Virus record (IMG/VR): IMGVR_UViG_3300027782_000239
Span: 1-31,965 of that record
DNA length: 31,965 nt
Strand: one strand, 5' to 3'
Source: a virus
The position numbers were made by a program, and so were the translations under genes. Below, in pieces: positions 7,349-14,342 of this stretch (the first letter of the stretch is position 1; the number at the start of each line of letters is the position of its first letter). Under the pieces are notes generated by a model, which saw nothing but the letters and a program-made list of their open reading frames with translations, was not told the origin of the DNA and searched no databases.

Positions 7349-7741
7349 CGCTGATCTCCTTTGCTCTGTCTTTGAGTCCATCCAGCATTGCCTTGAACAT
7401 TGCCGAATCTAACTCAATCAAATGTTGTGGCGCGATTCCTGTCTCAATACTCAAACGAGCAACGAGATAGGTGAAGGAATCACGCCCTAGTCCAAAGGGT
7501 CATCATCGAGAACTTCCACTCTCACGAGTGTCTCTACGAAGTCATCCAGTGGTTTTACCGTTTCACCCGAACGTCTAATACATTCCCAAGCAAGCCAATA
7601 GACATCAGACTGCTTCTCATCGTCACGAAAGGCCTTGTGAAAGCCTTTCTTTGCGTAACGCTCGAAAGCCATCTCGATTGCTGGAGTTACCTGATACTCA
7701 GATACTTCTCCACCAACTCTTGTTATCTTTAGTTTTGCCAT
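7320..7741 (-). CDS. Tail assembly chaperone, -1 frameshift product (GT-like), copy A
   Basis: This is the longer product expected if ribosomes slip back one base at 7499-7493. The first 83 residues are those of the short chaperone; 57 more come from the -1 frame (FTYLVARLSIETG, HLIELDSAMFKAML, DRAKEI), giving 140 residues. The -1 frame is open for 58 codons and is conserved in copy B. By analogy with lambda G/GT and actinophage chaperones, the longer form helps load tail tube protein on the tape measure. The frameshift is inferred from sequence, not measured. Confidence 0.8.
7487..7741 (-). CDS. Tail assembly chaperone, short form (G-like), copy A
   Basis: An 84-residue protein between tail tube and tape measure regions, the conserved place of the chaperone. 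The sequence opens MAKLKITRVGGEVSEYQVTP and ends with an acidic DDDPLD just at the slip site. AAGGG lies eight bases before the ATG. Two residues differ from copy B (Tyr18/His and Glu72/Asp). Confidence 0.85.
   Translation of the reverse strand: MAKLKITRVGGEVSEYQVTPAIEMAFERYAKKGFHKAFRDDEKQSDVYWLAWECIRRSGETVKPLDDFVETLVRVEVLDDDPLD
7493..7499 (-). other. Ribosomal -1 slippery heptamer CCCTTTG, copy A
   Basis: The zero frame reads C CCT TTG, the canonical X XXY YYZ form, two codons before the zero-frame stop (GAC TAG). Slipping gives CCC TTT and opens the 57-residue extension. The heptamer and its surroundings are the same in copy B. Confidence 0.82.
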
Positions 7742-7764
7742 TGCTTTAGCCCTTTTCTATTAGA

Positions 7765-8172
7765 TTATGAAGTGGTAACTGCTACTGTGCCGTTTACGTT
7801 CCATGTTACAGATTGTGTACCAAGATCGCTGACTGCACCGTTGATGTCTGTTGTCCCATTGACGAGGCATGACATTGTGTAAAGTGGGTTGGTTGCTGAT
7901 GTTGCAGCTGATGTCTGCTTGAAAGTAACTGCTGTTGATGCACCCCATGCAGCTTGCAAAGTCTGCAATACTTTTGAAGTAGCTGTGTCATTGAAGAAGT
8001 CAATGGTTACAGATGATGCTTCAAGACCCTTGACAAACTTGTGTCCTGAGTCTCCCATTGCTGTCACTTCAAGTTCATCAAACTGACGGTTGAGAGTTAC
8101 GCTTGAAACGTAAGCGCTTAGATCGACCGCATTGACGGTGACTACTACGCCATTATTTAGAAATACGGCCAT
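7765..8172 (-). CDS. Major tail (tube) protein, copy A
   Basis: A 135-residue beta-rich protein of tail tube size, directly before the chaperone pair. DLSAYVSSVTLNRQFDELEVT and the GDSGHKFVKGLEA loop are typical of tube proteins in small actinophages. Upstream GAGGAATAAAGG gives a good ribosome site overlapping the stop of the Ala/Pro-rich mini-gene. Only about six substitutions separate it from copy B, clustered around residues 65-80. Confidence 0.85.
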   Translation of the reverse strand: MAVFLNNGVVVTVNAVDLSAYVSSVTLNRQFDELEVTAMGDSGHKFVKGLEASSVTIDFFNDTATSKVLQTLQAAWGASTAVTFKQTSAATSATNPLYTMSCLVNGTTDINGAVSDLGTQSVTWNVNGTVAVTTS

Positions 8173-8175
8173 CCT

Positions 8176-8277
8176 TTATTCCTCATCTTTCTTAGTAGGT
8201 TTTGGTGCTGGTGCTGCTGGTGCAGTTTGCCCGATTTTCTCGAGAAAGGCTGCGTTTTCTTTTTCCCAATCGGACAT
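8176..8277 (-). CDS. Ala/Pro-rich 33-residue mini-protein, copy A
   Basis: A tiny gene between a connector gene and the tail tube gene: MSDWEKENAAFLEKIG followed by an AP-rich linker and a charged end KKDEE. It starts with ATG two bases after the connector stop and ends four bases before the tube start. Both copies keep the frame; copy B carries one extra three-residue Ala-Pro unit. The conserved head and variable linker suggest a real peptide. Function unknown; a small virion decoration or assembly factor is possible. Confidence 0.65.
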   Translation of the reverse strand: MSDWEKENAAFLEKIGQTAPAAPAPKPTKKDEE

Positions 8278-8279
8278 AA

Positions 8280-8675
8280 CTAACTCCAACTCGTAAGGAT
8301 TGATACGGACATTTCACATGTGAGCAAGTCACCAGATGCAGCGTTGAGAACGCTTGGTGCGGAGACTGTGCCTACATTGAAAACTATGCTTGATGCAGCT
8401 AATAAACCAAATGCTTTGACTACAAAATCTTCAATGCCATTTAGGTTTCCTTCATTGTCAAACAATGGACAAGTCAGCATTACCTTGAAGTTAGCCATTG
8501 GTGATATTGAAGTCTGTGAATTATTGGTAGGCGTGATATATGGATCATCAGGGCTGACGATGCAACTGTTTGCCAATATCGTTGCCGGTGGGAAAGCAAA
8601 GGTTTGCCAGCGAGTGTTATCTACTAAAGCAGTGGCAAGTGTTGTCCGAAGAGTAGTTATCGCTGGTGTAGGCAT
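8280..8675 (-). CDS. Head-tail joining / tail terminator-like protein, copy A
   Basis: A 131-residue protein in the slot between the adaptor and the tail tube, where the stopper or tail terminator normally lies. Visible parts are TTLRTTLATALVDNTRW, an IVSPDDPYITP stretch and a beta-rich end (LLTCEMSVSILTSWS). The start shares one base with the stop of the adaptor gene. Nearly identical to copy B except around residues 23-34 and one later position. Assigned by position and size. Confidence 0.62.
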   Translation of the reverse strand: MPTPAITTLRTTLATALVDNTRWQTFAFPPATILANSCIVSPDDPYITPTNNSQTSISPMANFKVMLTCPLFDNEGNLNGIEDFVVKAFGLLAASSIVFNVGTVSAPSVLNAASGDLLTCEMSVSILTSWS

Positions 8676-9238
8676 TATCCCACCATTGAGTACGGATCTA
8701 GCGCATGAGCGACAAGACCACGAATCTTTGCCAATAAACTATTTGACATGCGATAAGGCGAGGCACTTCCATCTATTGCTACGCCACCAGATGAGGGAAC
8801 CTGACGGGCTTGGAATATATCTACTGAAAGCATGAGTGATGCTTCTTGAATTGCAGCGTCTGTTGTCCAGTCAGTTGTGACATCCCCTGTGACTGTGCCA
8901 TAAGGTGCAAGTGGATTTTTATCTGTTGCTGTTGCAGCTGAAATTGTGTAACTCAAAGTAAGTTTTGAAACTTCTGTAATTGTCTTTGTACCATTCCATG
9001 CAGAACCAGAATTGGTTATGACTATGGAATCACCAACAATAAATCCATGATCTATATCAAAATAAAGTTTGGCTGTAGTTGTTGTCTTAGAATGTGCTAC
9101 AGCAAATGCTTCTCTTTTCCAAAACATAGGAAGTAGGACTGCATCGGATGCGTCACACACTTCCTGTAATGTTGCGTCACTGTATAACGAACCAACGCCA
9201 AGAACCGCTTTGAGTTCGGCAACTGTTGTCAGTGACAT
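8675..9238 (-). CDS. Head-tail connector (adaptor) protein, copy A
   Basis: A 187-residue protein right after the capsid gene, where gp6-like adaptors occur. The ends look like an adaptor: an N-terminal helix pair (ELKAVLGVG, LQEVCDASDAVLLPMFW) and a C-terminal helical block (EASLMLSVDIFQARQV, LLAKIRGLVAHALDP). Between them, about residues 50-115, a beta-rich Thr/Ser section looks like an inserted domain. AAAGGAAAT upstream gives a ribosome site. Confidence 0.68.
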   Translation of the reverse strand: MSLTTVAELKAVLGVGSLYSDATLQEVCDASDAVLLPMFWKREAFAVAHSKTTTTAKLYFDIDHGFIVGDSIVITNSGSAWNGTKTITEVSKLTLSYTISAATATDKNPLAPYGTVTGDVTTDWTTDAAIQEASLMLSVDIFQARQVPSSGGVAIDGSASPYRMSNSLLAKIRGLVAHALDPYSMVG

Positions 9239-9257
9239 GATTTCCTTTCTAAAGACC

Positions 9258-9286
9258 CAGTGAGGGCAAGGGCTATGCCCCCACTG
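9258..9286 (-). terminator. Conserved hairpin after the capsid gene, copy A
   Basis: On the minus strand a 10-bp stem (CAGTGGGGGC with GCCCTCACTG, one G-U pair) closes a 9-base loop. It lies between the capsid stop and the connector start and is identical in copy B. Only a short TCTTT follows, so it may be a weak terminator or a barrier that raises capsid mRNA relative to downstream genes. Confidence 0.6.
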
Positions 9287-9302
9287 AGCGACTTAGTGTG
9301 GC

Positions 9303-10844
9303 TTACGCCTTGTTGTTCTTGAACGCACCTGCACCAATTTTGGTAGCAATTGCGCCATAGCCGTACATAACGATTGAAACTTGACCTGATGCAATTACAT
9401 CTGCACGAAGTTGGTAAGTTGGTGACTCGTACCATGTGTAAGCCTCTGGATTGACGATAAGAATTGAACCGTCTGTATCTGTGAGGCTTGCTGTATTAGC
9501 AGTTACATAGAGATCAAGACCAGCAACGTTACCGCGAACTGATGTTGGTGCCACTGCGCCGCCAGCGTTTTGAGGAACCTGTGCGTTGTAAATTGGTCGA
9601 CCAGAATCATTGAGTGTCATAATGTTTGACCACTGTGATGTGTTGCAGATGATGTTGCGAGCAAAACCTTGTGTGCCGCTATAAACAGATGCAGCACCAC
9701 GAGCGACTACACCAAGCAACTCTGAAGCTGTTGGGTAAGTTGTAATTGTTGTTGCATCAAGTGATGCACCTGAAATGATTGCAGCATTTACTGCTGTGTC
9801 TGTAACCTTTGCGTATTGTGCAGCAAGGTTGTTCATCAATTCAGTTACGAAGATTGGGTTAGAGCGATCTAGAAGCTCAACGCTGAAGGTCTGTTGTCCG
9901 GCGTACTTGGCTACAGAAACCGAAACAAACGCAGCATTTTGGTCTGTATTTGATGGTGTTCCTTCTTCTGCTGTTGCAGCAACTGTTGGTAGCACTGTGA
10001 TTTTAGGAATTTCAAAAGTCATTCCTGCATCAGGCAATGCACCGCGTGAAATTGCATCAATGTTGCTGCGTGTTGTGTTAGCAAGTCCGTTGATAACTGA
10101 TGTGAGCTGACGTGTTGGTACAAGACCAGCATTGTCAGTTGTATCGGCGGCTGCTGCTAGATATTGACGAGCATCTTCTGATCCCATTGCTGCTTGGATA
10201 GTCATCTCAAGATGCTTTCCGGCAGAGAAATCAAGGCGTGGCTTTGTAAAAGCCATTGCTGTTACAGTAGGGCGAGCAGCTTCTACAGCCGATGCTTCTA
10301 CTGATGGTGATGCTTCGACTGGAGTGGTTTCTTCCACGACTGTCTCGCTTTCTGTAGTTGTTTGTGTTTCAGCAGATGGAGTTTCCTCTGCTGCGATCTG
10401 TAGCACCTGAGCAGATTTGAATGCTGGCTCAGTTACTAAAGAAACTTCTTTTAGTACAGCCGATGATACGACTGTGTGTCCATCGCGTGATGGCTTGGAT
10501 GCAAGAACTTCTGCACCAATACTCAACCCTGTTACTAGGCCTTCTTGTGCCATAACTAGCGCATCATTGCCACCAGTAGAGCGAGATAACTTGAATGTTG
10601 CATAAATACCGTCTTGACGAGTTTCAGCTGCAATCATTCTACCAATTGGCTTTTTCATGTCATGCTGTGATAACAATTTGATTTTGCTAACGTCGCCAAT
10701 TTCAATTGCACCGGCTTCAAAAGTATAAGCGCCAAGGTTTGTGTTACCAACTTCGCCTGTGCCAAGAGGCACAATCTTGCCAGAGATTTCCCTGCGATCT
10801 TCATTGCATTCAATAGATGATGCTTCGATGTATAACGTTTCCAT
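9303..10844 (-). CDS. Maturation protease fused to HK97-type major capsid protein, copy A
   Basis: A 513-residue two-domain head protein. Residues 1-150 are an HK97-type prohead protease: His61 in LLSQHD, Ser108 in GLSIGAE and Glu133 in LKEVSLVTEPAF are the likely catalytic set. An acidic Thr/Glu/Val linker (about 150-190) leads to a capsid domain from about 200 with the order of an HK97 fold. The protein would have to cut itself to free the shell subunit. The protease half is close to copy B; the capsid half is very different. ATG shares a base with the portal stop. Confidence 0.85.
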   Translation of the reverse strand: METLYIEASSIECNEDRREISGKIVPLGTGEVGNTNLGAYTFEAGAIEIGDVSKIKLLSQHDMKKPIGRMIAAETRQDGIYATFKLSRSTGGNDALVMAQEGLVTGLSIGAEVLASKPSRDGHTVVSSAVLKEVSLVTEPAFKSAQVLQIAAEETPSAETQTTTESETVVEETTPVEASPSVEASAVEAARPTVTAMAFTKPRLDFSAGKHLEMTIQAAMGSEDARQYLAAAADTTDNAGLVPTRQLTSVINGLANTTRSNIDAISRGALPDAGMTFEIPKITVLPTVAATAEEGTPSNTDQNAAFVSVSVAKYAGQQTFSVELLDRSNPIFVTELMNNLAAQYAKVTDTAVNAAIISGASLDATTITTYPTASELLGVVARGAASVYSGTQGFARNIICNTSQWSNIMTLNDSGRPIYNAQVPQNAGGAVAPTSVRGNVAGLDLYVTANTASLTDTDGSILIVNPEAYTWYESPTYQLRADVIASGQVSIVMYGYGAIATKIGAGAFKNNKA

Positions 10845-11959
10845 TAGTTACCGTTTCCATTAGGAGATAAATCTTCCATTTCCATTGCCTGTTCAGTTGT
10901 AATTAGCCCAAGGGATAGCATCTTCTCTAGTACAAGCAAACGTTCCATTGGTTCAGTTCTAAGGAACGTATCATCAAGCGAAAATTTTACGTAATGTCCA
11001 GCAGTGCTGCAATCATCCATTGAGAGCCTGGACTCGATGGCAGAAACGTAAGGCTGCAAAGTTAGAGCCACCATCTGCTTACGCTCGTCTTGGACATTGG
11101 CATAAGTCATTGTGGTGTTCTGCGATGCAGATACATAATAAGGATCTACAGAGCAAAGTCTTGCGCATTCTGTAGCAAGGTTTTGAATGGCCTCGTTGTA
11201 AAGCATGTCTTTAGGACTAAACGACGTTGCTTCATAATTTAGTGTGGATGTCAAGTAAGCAGTTGAGTTGTTCTGGCGACTGCGCTTCCATGCTGCTAAT
11301 AATGCAGATATTTCGGATGGTGGAAGATCAGCGCCAGAATTTTTGATAATGCCCGAACTCATGGGAGTAGATGCAGCTATACGAGCAGCATTTTGAACAT
11401 CGAGTGCAGCTTTAATTGTTGATGCACCGACAGCCAAGATGCCTTCATCTTTTTGGAATGTAATGAGTGAACCAATACCTGACATTGGAATTGGCTTGCC
11501 ATCGACGTTGTATTGGGTAATAAAGTTTGTTGCTGGATCAGTTGTAAAACTTACGCGAGTATTTGCAACCCAATCTGCGCGAGCCATTCTTCCATCTTCT
11601 TGGTAGGTCTCTTTAATCTGCCAGAAGGCTTGCCCATACATGAGCAAACTGTCCAACGTGAAATACATCGTAACAAAACGTGGTTGGTTAGCAGAAGGTT
11701 GTTCAACCCAACGTGGTGCTGCAATCATTTCACCAGTAGATTTTTTGTAATACTCAAGTGGGATTGATGCAATAGTGCCGGATATTAGATCACGACATCT
11801 TTTGATTGCAGGAACGCCAAGAGCCATCTGACGCGACACAACTGCTGGAAAGTAATTGTTATAGCTGTAAAAACTGTCAGCCATAATCTGAGGCGCTTCT
11901 TGCGCTTCTAACAATTGTGATTTACGCGAAAATATACCCATAGACAGAAAGGATACCAT
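10844..11959 (-). CDS. Portal protein (HK97 type), copy A
   Basis: A 371-residue protein that forms the ring through which DNA enters the head. Typical parts are LGVPAIKRCRDLISGTIASIPLEYYKK near residue 50, the central DLPPSEISALLAAWKRSR and the C-terminal EQAMEMEDLSPNG. Two starts are possible, ATG at 11,959 or 11,941 (MGIFSRK); neither has a strong ribosome site. The N-terminal 45 residues and the 80-220 region differ strongly from copy B, while the adjoining terminase does not. Confidence 0.88.
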   Translation of the reverse strand: MVSFLSMGIFSRKSQLLEAQEAPQIMADSFYSYNNYFPAVVSRQMALGVPAIKRCRDLISGTIASIPLEYYKKSTGEMIAAPRWVEQPSANQPRFVTMYFTLDSLLMYGQAFWQIKETYQEDGRMARADWVANTRVSFTTDPATNFITQYNVDGKPIPMSGIGSLITFQKDEGILAVGASTIKAALDVQNAARIAASTPMSSGIIKNSGADLPPSEISALLAAWKRSRQNNSTAYLTSTLNYEATSFSPKDMLYNEAIQNLATECARLCSVDPYYVSASQNTTMTYANVQDERKQMVALTLQPYVSAIESRLSMDDCSTAGHYVKFSLDDTFLRTEPMERLLVLEKMLSLGLITTEQAMEMEDLSPNGNGN

Positions 11960-11978
11960 TTGTCAAGTTATTAGACAA
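11925..11978 (-). promoter_or_regulatory. 54-bp invariant block at portal start, copy A
   Basis: This stretch across the portal start codons is identical in both copies, although the intergenic bases upstream and the portal codons downstream have both diverged. It contains TTGTCTAATAACTTGACAA on the minus strand, with TTGTC/GACAA arms and a TTGACA hexamer. Conservation of this kind suggests a control site for portal expression. Confidence 0.45.
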
Positions 11979-11997
11979 ATACCGTCTGCGTGTCTAA
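11971..11997 (-). promoter_or_regulatory. TTAGACA-N13-TGTCTAA dyad at terminase-portal junction, copy A
   Basis: A perfect 7-bp inverted repeat with a 13-base spacer that includes the terminase stop codon. In copy B the two arms and the spacer length are unchanged while most spacer bases differ. Arm centres are 20 bp apart, two helical turns, as for a dimer-binding operator; a weak RNA hairpin is the alternative. Confidence 0.45.
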
Positions 11998-13418
11998 CCA
12001 TAAATTGCTGGTACAGATTGTGGCTTCATTAGATGGCTTACAACCATTGCAATTGAAATAGGGGCTGATACATCTCCTGCGCTCTTTCTTTTGACAATTC
12101 GCCATGCTGAGTCATTGACCTTAGCTGCGCAGTTATTGAACTGCTGGATAAGTTCATCTTGTCCATTGTGAACGACTTTGTGATTGACAAGGCCATCAAG
12201 TAGGTCACCACATGCTTGGTAGAATTGCTGGCCTGAGCAATCCATCGTTACAACTCCTGCATTGGCCAGGCGCTCAGCAATTGAGGCTGTTGTGTATTTA
12301 TCAAACAAGACCATGCGAGGCCGATAAATGTCAGACCAGCCCTTTATAGTTGCAGCAATTCTTAGATCATCAACTGCGACCTGTGACTCGAAGGTTTCAA
12401 GGATTCCAATAGCAATCTTGCCATCCGGCATCAATTGACCTGCCACCAATGATGCGTTTCTTCTACTAGGTGAAACATCAAAGCCAAACATTGTCAAAGC
12501 CCCTGGTGTTATAGTCAATTCGCTATTGCTGGTTTCTTCAAGGACTCCATGAGGCCAAGGACTGCTTAGGGAGTCAATCCACTGGCATAATGTCTCAGTA
12601 CGAGTATTTTCTATTGGTGAAGTAGATATTGCTTCTTCAATCGCTTCTTCTGTAATTGTGTAGCCAAGTGCAGGGTTTGCCTGCGCCCATGCAGCTCTGT
12701 CATTTATCTTGCAATACTGTGGCGCTGAATATTCATAGAATCCGAAAGACTTAGGTGGATGGTCTAGCGCTCTTTCTCTTAAATCATTGAGTACCTTGCT
12801 AAAAGCATCTCCAGCATTAGATGTCAAGAGTATATGCGAACCTGCATGTGCTCGTGTCGTAGGCATTGCAGCTCGATAGCCTTCTTCATCGATTTCGCGT
12901 AACTCGTCAATAAATAACAAGCCATTGACTGTTCTACCACGAGAGCCATCTCTAGTACTTGCAACAACATCGAGACGAGCACCAGATAACATCTCGATTG
13001 ACTCTGTGCCATTTGCATAACGAATCTGTTTGACAAAACCTTTGAGATGGTCATTGGTTTCAATTAGTTGTGTGACTTGTCTAAACGTATCCAAGGCCAT
13101 GGATCTATTACTAGACATTATGAGTACGTTTGTATTCCATTTGATGAGATGCGTCAAAATAAGCATTCTGGCCAAGTGAGTCTTGCCATTCTGCCTAGAC
13201 ATAAGCAGCAAGTTGGTTTTGCGTATCCAGAGTCCGGCCTTATCGACTGTGAGCATGTCTTTTAGCACATATTCCTGCCAAGGGAGTAAATCAATCTGAA
13301 CTATGGTGCATAAATCCTTGACATCTTGTAATTTGTTTTTGCCTGTGAGAAACGGGCTGTGAAGCCTCGGTTTTGTTGCCCCCAGCAACCGTTTGGACTT
13401 CTTGGGTTTAGTCGTCAT
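11994..13418 (-). CDS. terL: Terminase large subunit, copy A
   Basis: A 474-residue DNA-packaging motor. The ATPase has a Walker A-like SRQNGKTH (about 74-81), Walker B GLLFIDE with Asp171 and Glu172, and a coupling TSN near 199. The nuclease domain begins with FGFDVSPSRRNAS (Asp314), with further acidic residues in LFDKYTT and AGDVSAP. No small terminase gene is recognisable; the HNH gene directly upstream may partner it. Start ATG shares a base with the HNH stop (TAATG). Confidence 0.95.
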   Translation of the reverse strand: MTTKPKKSKRLLGATKPRLHSPFLTGKNKLQDVKDLCTIVQIDLLPWQEYVLKDMLTVDKAGLWIRKTNLLLMSRQNGKTHLARMLILTHLIKWNTNVLIMSSNRSMALDTFRQVTQLIETNDHLKGFVKQIRYANGTESIEMLSGARLDVVASTRDGSRGRTVNGLLFIDELREIDEEGYRAAMPTTRAHAGSHILLTSNAGDAFSKVLNDLRERALDHPPKSFGFYEYSAPQYCKINDRAAWAQANPALGYTITEEAIEEAISTSPIENTRTETLCQWIDSLSSPWPHGVLEETSNSELTITPGALTMFGFDVSPSRRNASLVAGQLMPDGKIAIGILETFESQVAVDDLRIAATIKGWSDIYRPRMVLFDKYTTASIAERLANAGVVTMDCSGQQFYQACGDLLDGLVNHKVVHNGQDELIQQFNNCAAKVNDSAWRIVKRKSAGDVSAPISIAMVVSHLMKPQSVPAIYG

Positions 13419-13753
13419 TAGATCGGGTTAGGTCGGGCAGTGAATGGACTGTCTTGGTGAACCTTTGAGCGTGTTAGGGAGACGGAGACTGGAAAGACAG
13501 GGGGGGTGAACGCTGGTGCTAAAAAAACGCCTGCTGAGCGTGACCCTTTGCTCGAATTACAACGCTTACAACAAGCCACCATATTCTCCATGTTCATCGC
13601 TTGGTCAGGTGCTTTGCTTACAGGAATGATGTGATCTACTGTTGTTGCTGGTTGCTGGCAGTAATAGCATGTCCATTGGTCACGAGATAACACGCTAAGT
13701 CTTATCTTTCGATAGCTTCGTGTATCTCTTGGGTCATTACTCTTCAATGCCAT
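13418..13753 (-). CDS. HNH endonuclease, copy A
   Basis: A 111-residue HNH nuclease with Cys29-x-x-Cys32, the Asp40-His41 of VDHIIP, Asn58 region, and CCKRCN around residues 61-66 as the second zinc pair. In HK97-like phages such a protein beside the large terminase is needed for cos cleavage, which fits its place. ATG at 13,753 has GGAAG eight bases upstream; a TTG start at 13,786 would add 11 residues. The gene overlaps the transglycosylase end by 10 bp. The C-terminal 35 residues are Pro-rich. Confidence 0.88.
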   Translation of the reverse strand: MALKSNDPRDTRSYRKIRLSVLSRDQWTCYYCQQPATTVDHIIPVSKAPDQAMNMENMVACCKRCNSSKGSRSAGVFLAPAFTPPVFPVSVSLTRSKVHQDSPFTARPNPI

Positions 13754-14175
13754 CCGTATTTCTTCCAATGATTGAGTGCAGCGCAAGTGTCTGGTTGCCC
13801 ATCCATTTTTCCATAACGATGAGCAATGTACTTCAAGCCCCAGTCTATCTGTTGCTTAGGTGTAGCTGTGGCCAACCACTTACTTCTACCTTGTGGAATA
13901 CCATGATGAGATCCATTAGATGCAGATGATTTCCATGCAGATTCTTTTCCATACAATGTAGATATACATTTGTAATGGTCTTTCGTTAGTTGTGCATGTG
14001 CGTATTGTTTAGCATTCATTTTTAGATCTGGTGCAGCAGCTGATGCTGGTAAGCATAGACCTGCCCCAATAGCTAAACTAGCGGTCGCGAGCAGTCGGCT
14101 GAAGCCGCTCGCTAGCGAGTTATAGCGTACCCGGCGTGTCAAGTTAGAGCGTGAATCTTGGGAGTTTCTTGTCAT
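13744..14175 (-). CDS. Secreted lytic-transglycosylase-like protein, copy A
   Basis: A 143-residue protein with a Sec-type signal: a basic N-terminus (NLTRRVRY), a hydrophobic core around residues 28-44 and an ASA-AA cleavage region near 45-48. The rest resembles the small lysozyme-like domains of actinobacterial secreted transglycosylases, with the probable catalytic Glu78 in YGKESAW, then HHGIPQG, IDWGLKYIAHRYG and a terminal HWKKYGW. It probably cuts cell-wall glycan strands from outside the membrane. It starts within the FmdB stop (ATGA). Confidence 0.82.
   Translation of the reverse strand: MTRNSQDSRSNLTRRVRYNSLASGFSRLLATASLAIGAGLCLPASAAAPDLKMNAKQYAHAQLTKDHYKCISTLYGKESAWKSSASNGSHHGIPQGRSKWLATATPKQQIDWGLKYIAHRYGKMDGQPDTCAALNHWKKYGWH
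14078..14115. repeat. GC-rich palindromic island in transglycosylase signal region, copy A
   Basis: CTAGCG and CGCTAG bound 38 bp that fold as GCGAG / CAGT bulge / CGGC-TGAA-GCCG / CTCGC (14,087-14,112). The same 38 bp occur unchanged in copy B, embedded in a longer nearly identical block. It is unusually GC-rich for this genome and codes LASGFSRLLATAS on the minus strand. It could be a DNA site (origin, cos or packaging) or an mRNA fold. Confidence 0.45.
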
Positions 14176-14342
14176 TTATCTTTACCCCATCCTTTGCCCT
14201 TGAAGATTGCAGCTGTTGGTTGGTATAGGCGAATCATGATTGACTTACACTTACAATAAACAGTGTCGCCTAAATCATTGACGGATCGTGTAACTTCCTT
14301 TGTCTTATTGCATGACATACATTTATATTCATAAGTGGGCAT
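14172..14342 (-). CDS. FmdB-like zinc ribbon protein, 56 aa, copy A
   Basis: A short gene with the hallmark opening MPTYEYKCMSC of the FmdB family, a second pair CKC at residues 30-32, and the family's ending PTAAIFKGKGWG. Such zinc ribbons are often called regulators, but their action is not well defined. It overlaps the nuclease end by 14 bp and the transglycosylase start by 4 bp, so it is translated as part of the same run. Confidence 0.85.
   Translation of the reverse strand: MPTYEYKCMSCNKTKEVTRSVNDLGDTVYCKCKSIMIRLYQPTAAIFKGKGWGKDK

Noticed and set aside
8320-8835. 171-residue plus-strand frame over the connector genes
   Set aside because: Antisense to two well-supported structural genes; the copy B equivalent is broken to 85 residues.
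12001-13418. A small terminase subunit gene near the large one
   Set aside because: Nothing with a helix-turn-helix of suitable size is next to the large terminase; the upstream gene is a clear HNH nuclease and the next is a secreted lysin.
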